A DNA stretch of 64,000 nt from Modestobacter italicus (lineage in GTDB: Bacteria; Actinomycetota; Actinomycetes; Mycobacteriales; Geodermatophilaceae). The position numbers and the translations under genes were made by a program. Position 1 is the stretch's first letter; every line of letters starts with the position of its first letter. The DNA is taken from assembly GCF_019799965.1 (NCBI RefSeq), contig NZ_JABGCJ010000003.1:62001-126000 (forward strand). The letters run 5' to 3'. Shown here in pieces: positions 55,299-64,000 of the stretch. The notes beneath the pieces are model-generated. The model was not told where the DNA came from. It did no database searches and worked only from the letters and a program-made list of their open reading frames with translations.

Positions 55299-55349
55299 GA
55301 GGCCAGAGGTTAGTGGTCGTGGGGTCACCGACCCGCACCCGCACACGCC

Positions 55350-55384
55350 GACGCCCCCCACGAGGAGTGCTCGTGGGGGGCGTC
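55350..55384 (-). terminator. Hairpin terminator of the subtilase gene
   Basis: A perfect 15-bp stem (GACGCCCCCCACGAG with its complement) and a 5-base loop, about 68 bases downstream of the subtilase stop. There is no U-run. Confidence 0.68.
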
Positions 55385-55451
55385 AGCAGTGCGTGCGGGC
55401 GGTCGTGGACCGGGTGGTGGGGCCGGCGTCACCGCCGGCCCCACCCTCGGG

Positions 55452-58400
55452 TCACGGGAGGGCGGGCGCCCCCGGCTTCACCGAGATCGGCACGGTCAGC
55501 GTCCGACCGGTCCCGGTGTCGTTGTGCGACAGCACGACCATCGCGCCCTTGAACCCGCCGACGGAGCTGTCCTCGGCGTAGGACGCCGACTGCTGGACCG
55601 CGATCGTCGTGCCGTTCGCGGCCGGGACGAGCACCGCCGGGGCGCCGTCCACGGTGAACGACAGACCCGGGCGCAGCGGGTCGAAGCTCATCCGCTCCGC
55701 CGCGAGCTCGGCACCACCGGCCGGGCTGACCACGGTGCCCACGTTGTCGACCGTGCCGTAGGCGCTGGCCGACTGGACGCCGAAGGAGATCCGGCCCTGC
55801 ACCAGCGGCATCACCGAGGTGGGCACGCCCATGAGCTGGACGTCGGAGTCGAACGCGTTGGTGTCGACCGTGCCGTCGGCCAGGTTCATGAAGCCCACGT
55901 ACGGGTCCCCGGCCGGCAGCAGCTGGTACTCCCGGTCGGTGACGACGACCAGCGGCACGTCGTAGTCCGCGATCCGGGTGGTGGTCACCTGGTAGTCCCA
56001 CGCGCCGTCACCGGTCGCGTCGACGTAGACGCCGTAGTTCACGGCCGTCTCCGGCGAGGTGTACTTCCCGTGCGCGGAGACCCCGAAGTACAGCCACGGG
56101 TCCTCCGGGGTGGCGGCCACGTCGGAGGCCACCCCGACCGTCGCCAGGTCCACCGAGCGCTCCAGCTCGGACTTGTAGCAGTCCGCGCTGGCCGCGTCGG
56201 TGCACTTGGGCATCTGCGGGCTGCGGCCCAGCCCCTCGAGGGCCGTGACCAGCGACGTGTAGGACGTCGGGCCGAACGCCGGGCCGTTGCTGACGCCCCG
56301 GCCGACCAGGGTGATCGAGGTGCCGGCCTTGCGGTCCTGGGCGATCAGGTTGGACGAGGGCTTGGCGTTGGCGTGCACCGGCACCCGGAGGGTCGGCGCG
56401 TCGCCCTTGCTCGGGGTCAGCACCACCCGGCCGCTGGCCTCACCCAGGAACTGCCGCCCGTCGTCGGTGACGACCGTCGGGTCGGCCACCTTGCGCAGCT
56501 GGTCCCGGGTGACGGTGAGGACGACGTTGACGACCGTCTTGGTGTTCGGCGCGACGTTGACCACCGACGGCTCGACCCGGTAGCTGACCCCGGGCTGCTC
56601 CGCCAGCGCCTCGTACGCCAGCCGGTAGCCCACCGTCTTGTCGCTCTTGTTCGACACGGTGATCTGCCGGTTCTGCACGGTCTTCGGGTCCTTGGCCTCG
56701 ATGACCCCGAAGGACGCCGAGACGACGCCGCTGCCCGCGTTGGCGTAGGCCAGGACCTGGTTGTCCAGGGCGGCCTTCGCGTCGATCCGGCCGGCACCCT
56801 GCCGGTTCGGGCCGTAGACGACGCCCTCGGCGGTGTGCACGTCGTGGACGGCGGTGTTCATCAGGTCGGCCTTGACCTCCTCCGTCGTCCAGTCCGGGTG
56901 CGCCGCGCGGATGAGCGCGGTGACCCCGGAGGTGGTCGGCGCGGCCATCGAGGTGCCGGACTGGCTCACGCCCTCGCTGCCGGTGCCGACCGCGGCGGAG
57001 TACAGCGTCACGCCGGGCGCGGAGACGTCCGGCTTGAGGCCGTTGGCCTGCCGGCTGCTGCGCGAGGAGAACGACGCGAGCAGGTCGACCTGCGCCGGGT
57101 CGTCGACGATCGCGGCGTCCTTGAGGCTCGGCCCGAAGGTGACGGTGACCGGGCCGGCCTGGACGGCGGCGGCGAGCGCCGCTCCGTCGGTGGCGGTGAC
57201 CAGGATGCCCGGGATCTGCGGGACGCCGGTGATGCCGGTCTCCAGCAGGTCGTCGTCACCGATGATCATGAAGCCGATCGCGCCGTGGTCGCGGGCGTTG
57301 CTGCCCTTGGCCACGGAACCGCAGGCGAAGCCGGCGGCCTCGATGAGCACGATCTCGCCGGTGTAGTCCCCGCTCCAGGGGGCACAGCCGGTCGGGTCGT
57401 CCCCGGCCTCGGGGAGCACCACCGGTCCGGTGACGTCGGGCTTGACGTTGCCGGCCTCGTCGAGGTCGCTGTAGGCGATCGACCGCAGCCCGGGGCGGAT
57501 GCCGGTGGGGCCACCACCGGAGACGACCTGCCAGCCGTCGAAGACGCCGTAGCCGTCGTTGGAGGCGGCGACGCCGATCCCGCGCGGGGCGTTGCCCGGC
57601 GAGCCGCCGATGTCGTAGCTGTCGCCGGAGTTGCCGGCCGACATCACCACGAGCATGCCGCGCGCCATCGCCTCGTTGGCGACCATCGCGTCGGCGTCGT
57701 CGGCCAGGCCGTACTCCGAGCCCAGCGACAGGTTGACCACGTCGAGGTGGTCGTCGATGGCCCCGTCACCGTTGGGGTCCATGGCCCACTCGATGGCCTC
57801 GATGGTGACGTTGGTGGAGCCCTCGCAGCCGAAGACCTTCAGCGCGTAGAGCTCGGCGTCCGGCGCCATGCCGGGGCCGATGCGCAGGGCCGAGGGGTCG
57901 AAGGACTCGTCGTAGGCGCCGGTGTAGGTGGCGCCGTCCTCGGTCACGCCGAAGCCGGCCGCGGTGCCGGCGACGTGGGTGCCGTGCCCGTTGCAGTCCA
58001 GCGGGTTCTCGTCCGGCATGGCGACCGGCTGGTGGTCCGGGGACGCCGGGTCGGCGTTGTAGCTGTCGCCGACGAAGTCGTGCCCGCCGACGACCTTGGC
58101 GTTGGGGTACACGCCGGCCGGTGCGGGCTGCGCCTCGGCGGCCTGGATCGCGTTGAACTGGGCGACGTCGCCGCTGCCGCCGAAGTCGGCGTGGGTGTAG
58201 TCGATCCCGGTGTCGATGATGCCGACGGAGACGCCCTCACCGGTGTTGCCCAGCGCCTCCCAGGCCTCCACGGCCCGGACGACGCTGGCGGCGCCGGTGT
58301 TGCTGGTCTCCTTGGGGGTGATCGGCAGCACGGCGGTGACGCCGGGCAGCGTGGTGAGCGCCTCGTAGTCGGCGGCGTCGGCGGAGACCGCCACCCCGGA

Positions 58401-58850
58401 GACGACGGTCGAGGCGGTGTAGAGCACCTCGGCGTCGGCGACGGCACCGGGCAGCTCGGCGACGACCTCCTCGGCCGCGGCCTCCACCCCGGGCTGGGCG
58501 GCCCGGGCCGCGTCGGCGGCCTGGGCGGCGCTGCTGGTGGCCAGCGCGTCGGTGTAGACCTCCGAGGTCGCCGGCGTGTCGATCTGCAGGAAGAACGAGG
58601 CCGGGCCGCTCTCGGGCAGTCCGGCCGGTCGGCCGGAGTCGGCCCGGGCCGCCAGCTGGGAGCGGACCTGCTCCAGCTGGGCGGCGTCGAGAGCAGCCTG
58701 CGCCCGGTCGGTCACCGGAGCGGCGGGGGCGGCCAGCGCGCTGCCTGCCCCGCCGGTGGCGGCGAGGGTGGCCGCAACAGCGACGACCCCCGTCCGGACG
58801 AGGACGCGTCGGCGTCCTGCCCGGTGCGAATACGTACTTCTCGGACCCAC
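55452..58850 (-). CDS. Large secreted S8 subtilisin-like protease
   Basis: This exported protease of about 1132 aa has a signal peptide RRRVLVRTGVVAVAATLAATGGAGSALA (with Ala-x-Ala before APAAP) and an I9-like propeptide (about 80-190). The catalytic Asp is in GIIDTGIDYTHADF (about 213), His in NGHGTHVAG (about 289) and Ser in GTSMAAP (about 634). A PA-domain insert lies at about 420-560. C-terminal Ig/Fn3-like repeats (to 1132) probably bind polymers or the cell surface. The GTG at 58850 has AGGGG just upstream. A GTG at 58892 would sit inside an inverted repeat. No neighbouring export factor is seen. Confidence 0.9.
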   Translation of the reverse strand: MGPRSTYSHRAGRRRVLVRTGVVAVAATLAATGGAGSALAAPAAPVTDRAQAALDAAQLEQVRSQLAARADSGRPAGLPESGPASFFLQIDTPATSEVYTDALATSSAAQAADAARAAQPGVEAAAEEVVAELPGAVADAEVLYTASTVVSGVAVSADAADYEALTTLPGVTAVLPITPKETSNTGAASVVRAVEAWEALGNTGEGVSVGIIDTGIDYTHADFGGSGDVAQFNAIQAAEAQPAPAGVYPNAKVVGGHDFVGDSYNADPASPDHQPVAMPDENPLDCNGHGTHVAGTAAGFGVTEDGATYTGAYDESFDPSALRIGPGMAPDAELYALKVFGCEGSTNVTIEAIEWAMDPNGDGAIDDHLDVVNLSLGSEYGLADDADAMVANEAMARGMLVVMSAGNSGDSYDIGGSPGNAPRGIGVAASNDGYGVFDGWQVVSGGGPTGIRPGLRSIAYSDLDEAGNVKPDVTGPVVLPEAGDDPTGCAPWSGDYTGEIVLIEAAGFACGSVAKGSNARDHGAIGFMIIGDDDLLETGITGVPQIPGILVTATDGAALAAAVQAGPVTVTFGPSLKDAAIVDDPAQVDLLASFSSRSSRQANGLKPDVSAPGVTLYSAAVGTGSEGVSQSGTSMAAPTTSGVTALIRAAHPDWTTEEVKADLMNTAVHDVHTAEGVVYGPNRQGAGRIDAKAALDNQVLAYANAGSGVVSASFGVIEAKDPKTVQNRQITVSNKSDKTVGYRLAYEALAEQPGVSYRVEPSVVNVAPNTKTVVNVVLTVTRDQLRKVADPTVVTDDGRQFLGEASGRVVLTPSKGDAPTLRVPVHANAKPSSNLIAQDRKAGTSITLVGRGVSNGPAFGPTSYTSLVTALEGLGRSPQMPKCTDAASADCYKSELERSVDLATVGVASDVAATPEDPWLYFGVSAHGKYTSPETAVNYGVYVDATGDGAWDYQVTTTRIADYDVPLVVVTDREYQLLPAGDPYVGFMNLADGTVDTNAFDSDVQLMGVPTSVMPLVQGRISFGVQSASAYGTVDNVGTVVSPAGGAELAAERMSFDPLRPGLSFTVDGAPAVLVPAANGTTIAVQQSASYAEDSSVGGFKGAMVVLSHNDTGTGRTLTVPISVKPGAPALP

Positions 58851-58886
58851 GTGCACCCCTGTCAGCGAGTTCTGTGAAGGCCGTGT

Positions 58887-58908
58887 CGTCACCGCGTGTG
58901 CGGTGACG
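58887..58908. promoter_or_regulatory. Inverted repeat at the 5' end of the subtilase gene
   Basis: CGTCACCGC-GTGT-GCGGTGACG: perfect 9-bp arms with a 4-base spacer, 37 bases before the preferred start. It is an operator or 5'-UTR hairpin candidate. The rest of the 58851-59157 gap shows no gene that I can support. It presumably holds the promoter. Confidence 0.5.
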
Positions 58909-59157
58909 AGACGGAACAGTCACACCGTGGTCGTTGCCGTGACTAAGGGCCAATAGGCCGTTCGGAGCAGTGCGGGCCGTTGGGTCGAGCATCTGCCGCG
59001 GCTGGAACACGGCCGGGTTTCGGACCCGTGCCGACCGTTTGTCCTGCGGCGCGCCGTACGCCGAACGGGTGAACGTGAACGAGCGGTTGACACGATGCAA
59101 CAGTCCTCAACCACCTCGGCCAACGGCAGATGCCGCAGCGTTCCGGCCCCGGACGCA

Positions 59158-59197
59158 CGCGAGGCCGCGTCGTCCGGTGGGACGACGCGGCCTCGCG
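59158..59197 (-). terminator. Terminator of serA
   Basis: A perfect 18-bp stem (CGCGAGGCCGCGTCGTCC and its complement) with a 4-base GGTG loop, 16 bases downstream of the serA stop. It is very stable but lacks a U-run. Confidence 0.75.
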
Positions 59198-59213
59198 GTG
59201 GGGCGCGGGGGGC

Positions 59214-60815
59214 TCAGCTGGGGGTGAGGTCCGCGGCCTGGGCCTGCCGGGCACCGATCCGTCGCCCGATCTCGGACAGCAGCTCACCGCTGACCGGGCT
59301 GTCGACGGTGACCGCCATGAGCGCCTCGCCGCCCTGGGTGGTCCGGCTGACCTGGGCGCCGGCGATGTTGACCCCGGCCTCCCCCAGCGCGGCGCCCACG
59401 GCACCGACCACGCCGGGCCGGTCGCCGTAGACGAAGAACAGCAGGTAGCCGTCTGCGGTGAGGTCGAGGTCGAAGCCGCTCACCTCGGTCAGCTTGGGCA
59501 CCTGGTTCTTTCCGTAGAGGGTGCCCGAGACGGTCACCTCGGTGCCGTCGGCCATCGCGCCGCGGACGCTGATCAGGTTGCGGTAGTCCGGGCTCTCGGT
59601 GTTGCTGGACAGGCTGACGTCCAGCCCGCGCTGGTCGGCCAGCAGCGGCGCGTTCACGTAGGTCACCGGCTCCTCGACCACGTCGGAGAAGACCCCGCGC
59701 AGCACCGCCAGCTGGACCACCGACACGTCGAACTCGGCGATCTTCCCCTGCACCTCCACGTGCACCGACTGGGCCAGCCCACCGGCCACGGCGGTGAACA
59801 CCCGGCCCAGCTTCTCCGCCAGCGGCAGCCCCGGCCGCACGTCCTCGGCGACCACGCCGCCGGCCTGCACGTTGACCGCGTCGGGGACGAAGTCGCCCTG
59901 CAGCGCCAGCCGGACGCTGCGGGCCACGGCGGTGCCGGCCTTGTCCTGCGCCTCGGTCGTCGACGCGCCCAGGTGCGGGGTGACCACCACGTTGGGCAGC
60001 CCGAACAGCGGGCTGTCGGTGCACGGCTCCTTGGCGTAGACGTCGATGCCGGCAGCGCCGACCTGACCGGACTGCAGCGCCTCGGCCAGCGCCGCCTCGT
60101 CGACCAGGCCACCGCGGGCCGCGTTCACGATGATCACGCCGCGCTTGGTGGCCGCCAGCTGCTCGGCCCCGATCAGCCCGAGGGTCTCCGGCGTCTTGGG
60201 CAGGTGCACCGTGATGAAGTCCGACTCGCGCAGCAGCTCGTCCAGGCTCACCAGCCGCACCCCCAGCTGAGCCGCCCGGCCGGGCTGGATGTAGGGGTCG
60301 TAGGCCAGCAGCGTCACCCCGAAGGCGGCCAGCCGCTGCGCCACCAGGACGCCGATCCGGCCCAGGCCGACCACGCCGACGGTCTTCTCGGTCACCTCGA
60401 CGCCGGTGAACCTCGACCGGGCCCACTTCCCCTCCCGCAGCGAGGCGTCGGCGGCCGGGATGTGCCGGGCCGCGGCCAGCAGCAGGGCGATGGCGTGCTC
60501 GGCGGCGCTGACGATGTTCGACGTCGGGGCGTTGACCACCAGCACACCGCGCTCGGTGGCAGCGGCGACGTCGACGTTGTCCAGGCCGATGCCGGCGCGG
60601 GCGACCACCTTCAGCTGCGGGGCGGCTGCAAGCGCCTCGGCGTCGATCTGGGTGGCCGACCGGATCAGCACCGCAGAGGCCTCGGCCAGGGCCGGCAGCA
60701 GCGCGGCCCGGTCGGCGCCGTCCACGTGACGGATCTCGACGTCACCTCCCAGGACCTCCAGCACACTGGGGGCGAGCTGCTCGGCGATCAGGACGACGGG
60801 CGTGGTCGTGGTCAC
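59214..60815 (-). CDS. serA: D-3-phosphoglycerate dehydrogenase
   Basis: This 533-aa first enzyme of serine synthesis oxidises 3-phosphoglycerate. It has a substrate/NAD core with VGLGRIGVLVAQRLAAFGVTLLAYDPY (Rossmann), NAARGGLVDEAALAEALQSG and PHLGASTTEAQDKAGTAVA (active-site His), then an intervening domain (about 320-450) and a C-terminal ACT domain (about 455-533) that binds serine, as in the long mycobacterial type. The GTG at 60815 is eight bases after a TACGCT -10-like element on the minus strand, so a leaderless transcript is possible. Confidence 0.95.
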   Translation of the reverse strand: MTTTTPVVLIAEQLAPSVLEVLGGDVEIRHVDGADRAALLPALAEASAVLIRSATQIDAEALAAAPQLKVVARAGIGLDNVDVAAATERGVLVVNAPTSNIVSAAEHAIALLLAAARHIPAADASLREGKWARSRFTGVEVTEKTVGVVGLGRIGVLVAQRLAAFGVTLLAYDPYIQPGRAAQLGVRLVSLDELLRESDFITVHLPKTPETLGLIGAEQLAATKRGVIIVNAARGGLVDEAALAEALQSGQVGAAGIDVYAKEPCTDSPLFGLPNVVVTPHLGASTTEAQDKAGTAVARSVRLALQGDFVPDAVNVQAGGVVAEDVRPGLPLAEKLGRVFTAVAGGLAQSVHVEVQGKIAEFDVSVVQLAVLRGVFSDVVEEPVTYVNAPLLADQRGLDVSLSSNTESPDYRNLISVRGAMADGTEVTVSGTLYGKNQVPKLTEVSGFDLDLTADGYLLFFVYGDRPGVVGAVGAALGEAGVNIAGAQVSRTTQGGEALMAVTVDSPVSGELLSEIGRRIGARQAQAADLTPS

Positions 60816-60976
60816 GGGAGCACAGCGTAGGGAGGTCGGCGCGTCCACGGGGCGCCGGTGCCCGGCGGTCCCACTGGATGGACCGCGGCGGGCCGGGGGG
60901 CTGCTTGCCCGGCTCCCCCGGCCCGGCCATCCTGACGGCTCAGCGCCGGTGTCACCGGCCTCGTGCGGAGGAGATC

Positions 60977-62026
60977 ATGGACAACCACCGGGACGACGCC
61001 CAGGGCCGTCAGGAGACGACCCCGTTCGGCCGGCCGCCTGCCGAGCCGGCCCCCGAACGCCCCGGACAGCCCGACCCCGCGCAGACCACCGGCTCGACCG
61101 CCCACGAACAGGCCTCGGACACAGCGGGCTGGGCAGGCGCCCATGTCGGCGAACACGGCCGCGAGACCGGGCCGGCTCCGCAGTACGGGCAGCCCCAGTA
61201 CGGGCAGCCCCAATACGGGCAGCCCCAGTACGGCCAGGGTCAGTACGGCCAGGGTCAGTACGGCCAGGGTCAGTACGGCCAGGGTCAGTACGGCCAGGGT
61301 CAGTACGGCCAGGGTCAGTACGGCCAGGGTCAGTACGGCCAGGGTCAGTACGGCCAGCACGGGCCGGGTCAGCAAGGACAGGGCCAGTACGGGCAGTACG
61401 GGCAGGGCCAGTACGGGCAGGCCGCGTACGCGCAGGGCCAGTACGGGCAGCCGCAGTACGGGCAGGGCCAGTACGTGCCCTCGCCCTACGAGCAGCAGCC
61501 CGGACAGCTCTCCGGGCACGAGCGGCCGGCCCGCCCCGGCACGGTGATCACCGCGGCGGTGCTCGCGCTGCTGCACGCGGCCCTCGGGCTGCTGGTGACC
61601 GTGGGGCTGTTCGCCGGCGGCGCCCTCATCGACGACCTCGCCGACGTGCTGGAGAGCGACCCGAGCCTGGACACCGGGACGACGGCCGAGGTCGACGACG
61701 TGCGCGCCGTCCTGGTGGTCATCGCCCTGCTGGCGCTGGCCTGGACGGTGGTGATGGTGTGGGGCGCCGTGCTGGCGCTGCGTGGCCGCAGCCGGGTGCT
61801 GCTGCTGGTCGGCTCCTCGATCGCGGTCGCCTGCACCGGGCTCGTCCTGCTCTTCGGCCTCATCGGCATCGCGCTGGAACCCCAGCAGTCCGGTGACGTC
61901 GGCAGCGTCGTCCTGCTGGTGGCGCTGTTCGCCGCGGCCGTGGCGATGCTGGTGCTGCTGTGCCTGCGCTCCTCCGGGCAGTTCTTCGCCGCCCACCGCC
62001 GCCGGCGGGCGCTCACCCGGCAGTGA
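60977..62026 (+). CDS. Membrane protein with QYGQG tandem repeats
   Basis: This 349-aa protein has a hydrophilic N-terminal half and four membrane helices in the C-terminal half (about 190-330). Residues about 70-175 are a repeat of QYGQG/QYGQP, encoded by a perfect 15-bp DNA tandem array. Such Tyr/Gln/Gly-rich N-terminal tails occur on many small actinobacterial membrane proteins. The helical part resembles DUF4064-like proteins, but I cannot name it. The ATG has GGAGGAGA eight bases upstream. Function unknown. It converges on ilvC. Confidence 0.82.
   Translation: MDNHRDDAQGRQETTPFGRPPAEPAPERPGQPDPAQTTGSTAHEQASDTAGWAGAHVGEHGRETGPAPQYGQPQYGQPQYGQPQYGQGQYGQGQYGQGQYGQGQYGQGQYGQGQYGQGQYGQGQYGQHGPGQQGQGQYGQYGQGQYGQAAYAQGQYGQPQYGQGQYVPSPYEQQPGQLSGHERPARPGTVITAAVLALLHAALGLLVTVGLFAGGALIDDLADVLESDPSLDTGTTAEVDDVRAVLVVIALLALAWTVVMVWGAVLALRGRSRVLLLVGSSIAVACTGLVLLFGLIGIALEPQQSGDVGSVVLLVALFAAAVAMLVLLCLRSSGQFFAAHRRRRALTRQ
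61226..61345 (+). repeat. Perfect 15-bp tandem repeat, eight copies
   Basis: The unit CAGTACGGCCAGGGT is repeated eight times without a mismatch, coding QYGQG. Degenerate copies (CAGTACGGGCAGCCC and others) flank it on both sides out to about 61183-61470. The perfect identity suggests recent slippage expansion. Confidence 0.95.
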
Positions 62027-62046
62027 CACCGTCCACCCGGCAGTGA

Positions 62047-62084
62047 CACAGGGCCCCCGCAGCGATCGCTGCGGGGGCCCTGTG
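62047..62084. terminator. Bidirectional terminator, 38-nt perfect palindrome
   Basis: Each half begins CACAGGGCCCCCGCAGCGA and the sequence is fully self-complementary over 38 bases, so an RNA hairpin would have about a 17-bp stem. It lies between the convergent repeat-protein gene and ilvC, 21 and 37 bases from their stops. Confidence 0.78.
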
Positions 62085-62121
62085 GTGTCCAGCCGGCCCC
62101 GCGTGCCCGCGGGGCCCTCGC

Positions 62122-63228
<1,107 letters not shown>

Positions 63229-63753
63229 TCAGGCGCTGCGCTCGACCGGGCGCAAGGTACCGGCGCCGCTCATCGACCGCGGACCGCGGCCCAGGGCGAC
63301 GGTGCCGGACTGCGCCATCTCCTTGATGCCCAGCGGGGCGAGCACGGCGAGCAGTGCCTGCAGCTTGTCCGGCGTGCCGGTGGCCTCGAGGGTGACGGTG
63401 TCGGTGTTGACGTCGATGACCCGGGCGCGGAACAGCTCGGCGGTCTGCAGCACCTGGGCGCGGTCGGCCAGCGGCGCACGCACCTTGACCAGGAGCAGCT
63501 CGCGCTGCACGGCCACGGTGTCCAGCTCGACGATCTTGATCACCTCGACCAGCTTGTTCAGCTGCTTGGTGATCTGCTCCAGCGGCTGGGCCTCCGCGTC
63601 GGCCACGATCGTCATCCGGGACAGGTCGGGGTTCTCGGTGGGGCCGACCGCCAGGGACTCGATGTTGTAGCCGCGGCGGCTGAACAGCGCCGAGACCCGG
63701 GCCAGCACACCCGCCTTGTTCTCGACGAGCACCGACAGCGTGTGTCGTGGCAT
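63229..63753 (-). CDS. ilvN: Acetolactate synthase small (regulatory) subunit
   Basis: This 174-aa subunit activates the catalytic subunit and mediates valine feedback. It has the N-terminal ACT domain MPRHTLSVLVENKAGVLARVSALFSRRGYNIESLAVGPTE, then QLNKLVEVIKIVELDTVAVQRELLLVKV and the C-terminal regulatory domain ending in MAQSGTVALGRGPRS. Length is standard. It follows ilvB by 89 bases that contain the hairpin element, and precedes ilvC, the normal ilvBNC order. Also called ilvH. Confidence 0.96.
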   Translation of the reverse strand: MPRHTLSVLVENKAGVLARVSALFSRRGYNIESLAVGPTENPDLSRMTIVADAEAQPLEQITKQLNKLVEVIKIVELDTVAVQRELLLVKVRAPLADRAQVLQTAELFRARVIDVNTDTVTLEATGTPDKLQALLAVLAPLGIKEMAQSGTVALGRGPRSMSGAGTLRPVERSA

Positions 63754-63780
63754 CAGACGGTTCCCTTCAGTGGTGCGTCC

Positions 63781-63837
63781 GGCCCCGCTTCAGGGGCCCG
63801 CCGCGAGCGGAGCGAGTGGTGGGGGGAAGCGGGGTCC
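63781..63837 (-). repeat. Dispersed GC-rich hairpin element, copy C
   Basis: The element sits five bases after the ilvB stop, between ilvB and ilvN. Arms CCCCGCTTC (63783-63791) and GAAGCGGGG (63826-63834) pair perfectly over 9 bp. The loop carries the shared core AGGGGCCCGCCGCGAGC and GGAGCGAG. Here it is inside an operon, so it is more likely a processing or partial-termination signal than a full terminator. Confidence 0.72.
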
Positions 63838-63842
63838 TTCGG

Positions 63843-64000
63843 CTAGACCTGTCCGTCGCCGAAGACCGGGCGGACGTCGCGCGCGGCCAGGATCTCGTCG
63901 TTGCTGGCCCCGGCGGCGACCATCGGCCACACCTGGGCGTCGGAGCCGACGATGAAGTCGATCACCACGGGGGCGTCGTTGATCGACATCGCCTTCTCGA
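63843..64000 (-). CDS. ilvB: Acetolactate synthase large (catalytic) subunit, C-terminal end only
   Basis: The last 52 codons of a gene that runs off the window edge. The frame reads [18 protein letters not shown], then [29 protein letters not shown], which is the C-terminus of the ThDP-dependent acetolactate synthase. Its place upstream of ilvN and ilvC supports this. The catalytic domains and any attenuator of the ilvBNC operon are outside the window. Confidence 0.9.
   Translation of the reverse strand, partial: EKAMSINDAPVVIDFIVGSDAQVWPMVAAGASNDEILAARDVRPVFGDGQV

Noticed and set aside
61183-61490. CRISPR-like regular repeat
   Set aside because: The 15-bp units are directly adjacent without spacers and are in frame in a gene. 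This is a coding minisatellite.

Overview
The window is very GC-rich chromosomal DNA from an actinobacterium. The evidence is GTG-rich starts, many 1-4 bp stop/start overlaps, an FbiD (coenzyme F420) gene, a SepIVA-like division protein, Zn-ribbon L28 and L32, and a gene order that from memory closely matches the Mycobacterium tuberculosis blocks ftsY-smc-fpg-rnc-DUF177-sepIVA-coaD-rsmD-recG-rpmB-thiL-ddl-gpsA-fbiD-ppk-mutT1-leuD-leuC-iclR-tRNA-gltX-FAH-leuB-serA-ilvC-ilvN-ilvB. Composition and gene style suggest Geodermatophilaceae (Blastococcus, Modestobacter, Geodermatophilus), but that placement is inference. I see no prophage, insertion sequence, CRISPR array or rRNA.

Layout. 1-2.5 kb: the end of a cobalt/nickel ECF transporter operon (cbiM, PDGLE protein, cbiQ, cbiO). 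2.6-5.6 kb: a PAS-GAF-PP2C phosphatase and a membrane-anchored protein of unknown function. 5.6-14 kb: ftsY, a PhoD-like phosphatase plus an EEP hydrolase, a MerR regulator, smc and a small coiled-coil protein. 14.2-23.3 kb: acyP, mutM, rnc, rpmF, DUF177, sepIVA, coaD, rsmD, recG and a DAK2-domain kinase subunit on the minus strand, with rpmB diverging. 23.4-34.6 kb: a cytidylate-kinase-like protein, GNAT, thiL, a stand-alone Lrp/AsnC effector domain, DUF3515, a lipoprotein, ddl, a gamma-lyase, gpsA, plsC, an amidohydrolase and a serine hydrolase. 34.7-42.7 kb: fbiD-ppk-mutT1, leuCD with the divergent IclR regulator, a winged-helix regulator and an M23 peptidase. 42.8-49.7 kb: a Na+/solute symporter, three tRNA genes (two Glu(CTC), one Gln(CTG)), a CPBP protease, gltX, a FAH-family enzyme and a VOC protein. 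49.7-64 kb: an FAD monooxygenase coupled to cimA, an MDR oxidoreductase, leuB, a large secreted subtilase, serA, a QYGQG-repeat membrane protein, ilvC, ilvN and the 3' end of ilvB.

The strongest functional theme is branched-chain amino acid synthesis: leuCD, leuB, cimA, ilvC, ilvN and ilvB all lie in the last 26 kb. Three different regulatory signals accompany them. A perfect inverted repeat sits between leuC and iclR. A complete transcription attenuator sits in front of cimA: a 10-codon leader peptide with three consecutive Ile codons, a first hairpin, and a terminator with a U-run. An 18-nt perfect palindrome lies between ilvN and ilvC. The other notable structural signal is a family of three GC-rich hairpin elements placed directly after stop codons (63-aa gene, recG, ilvB), with a conserved core and covarying stems.
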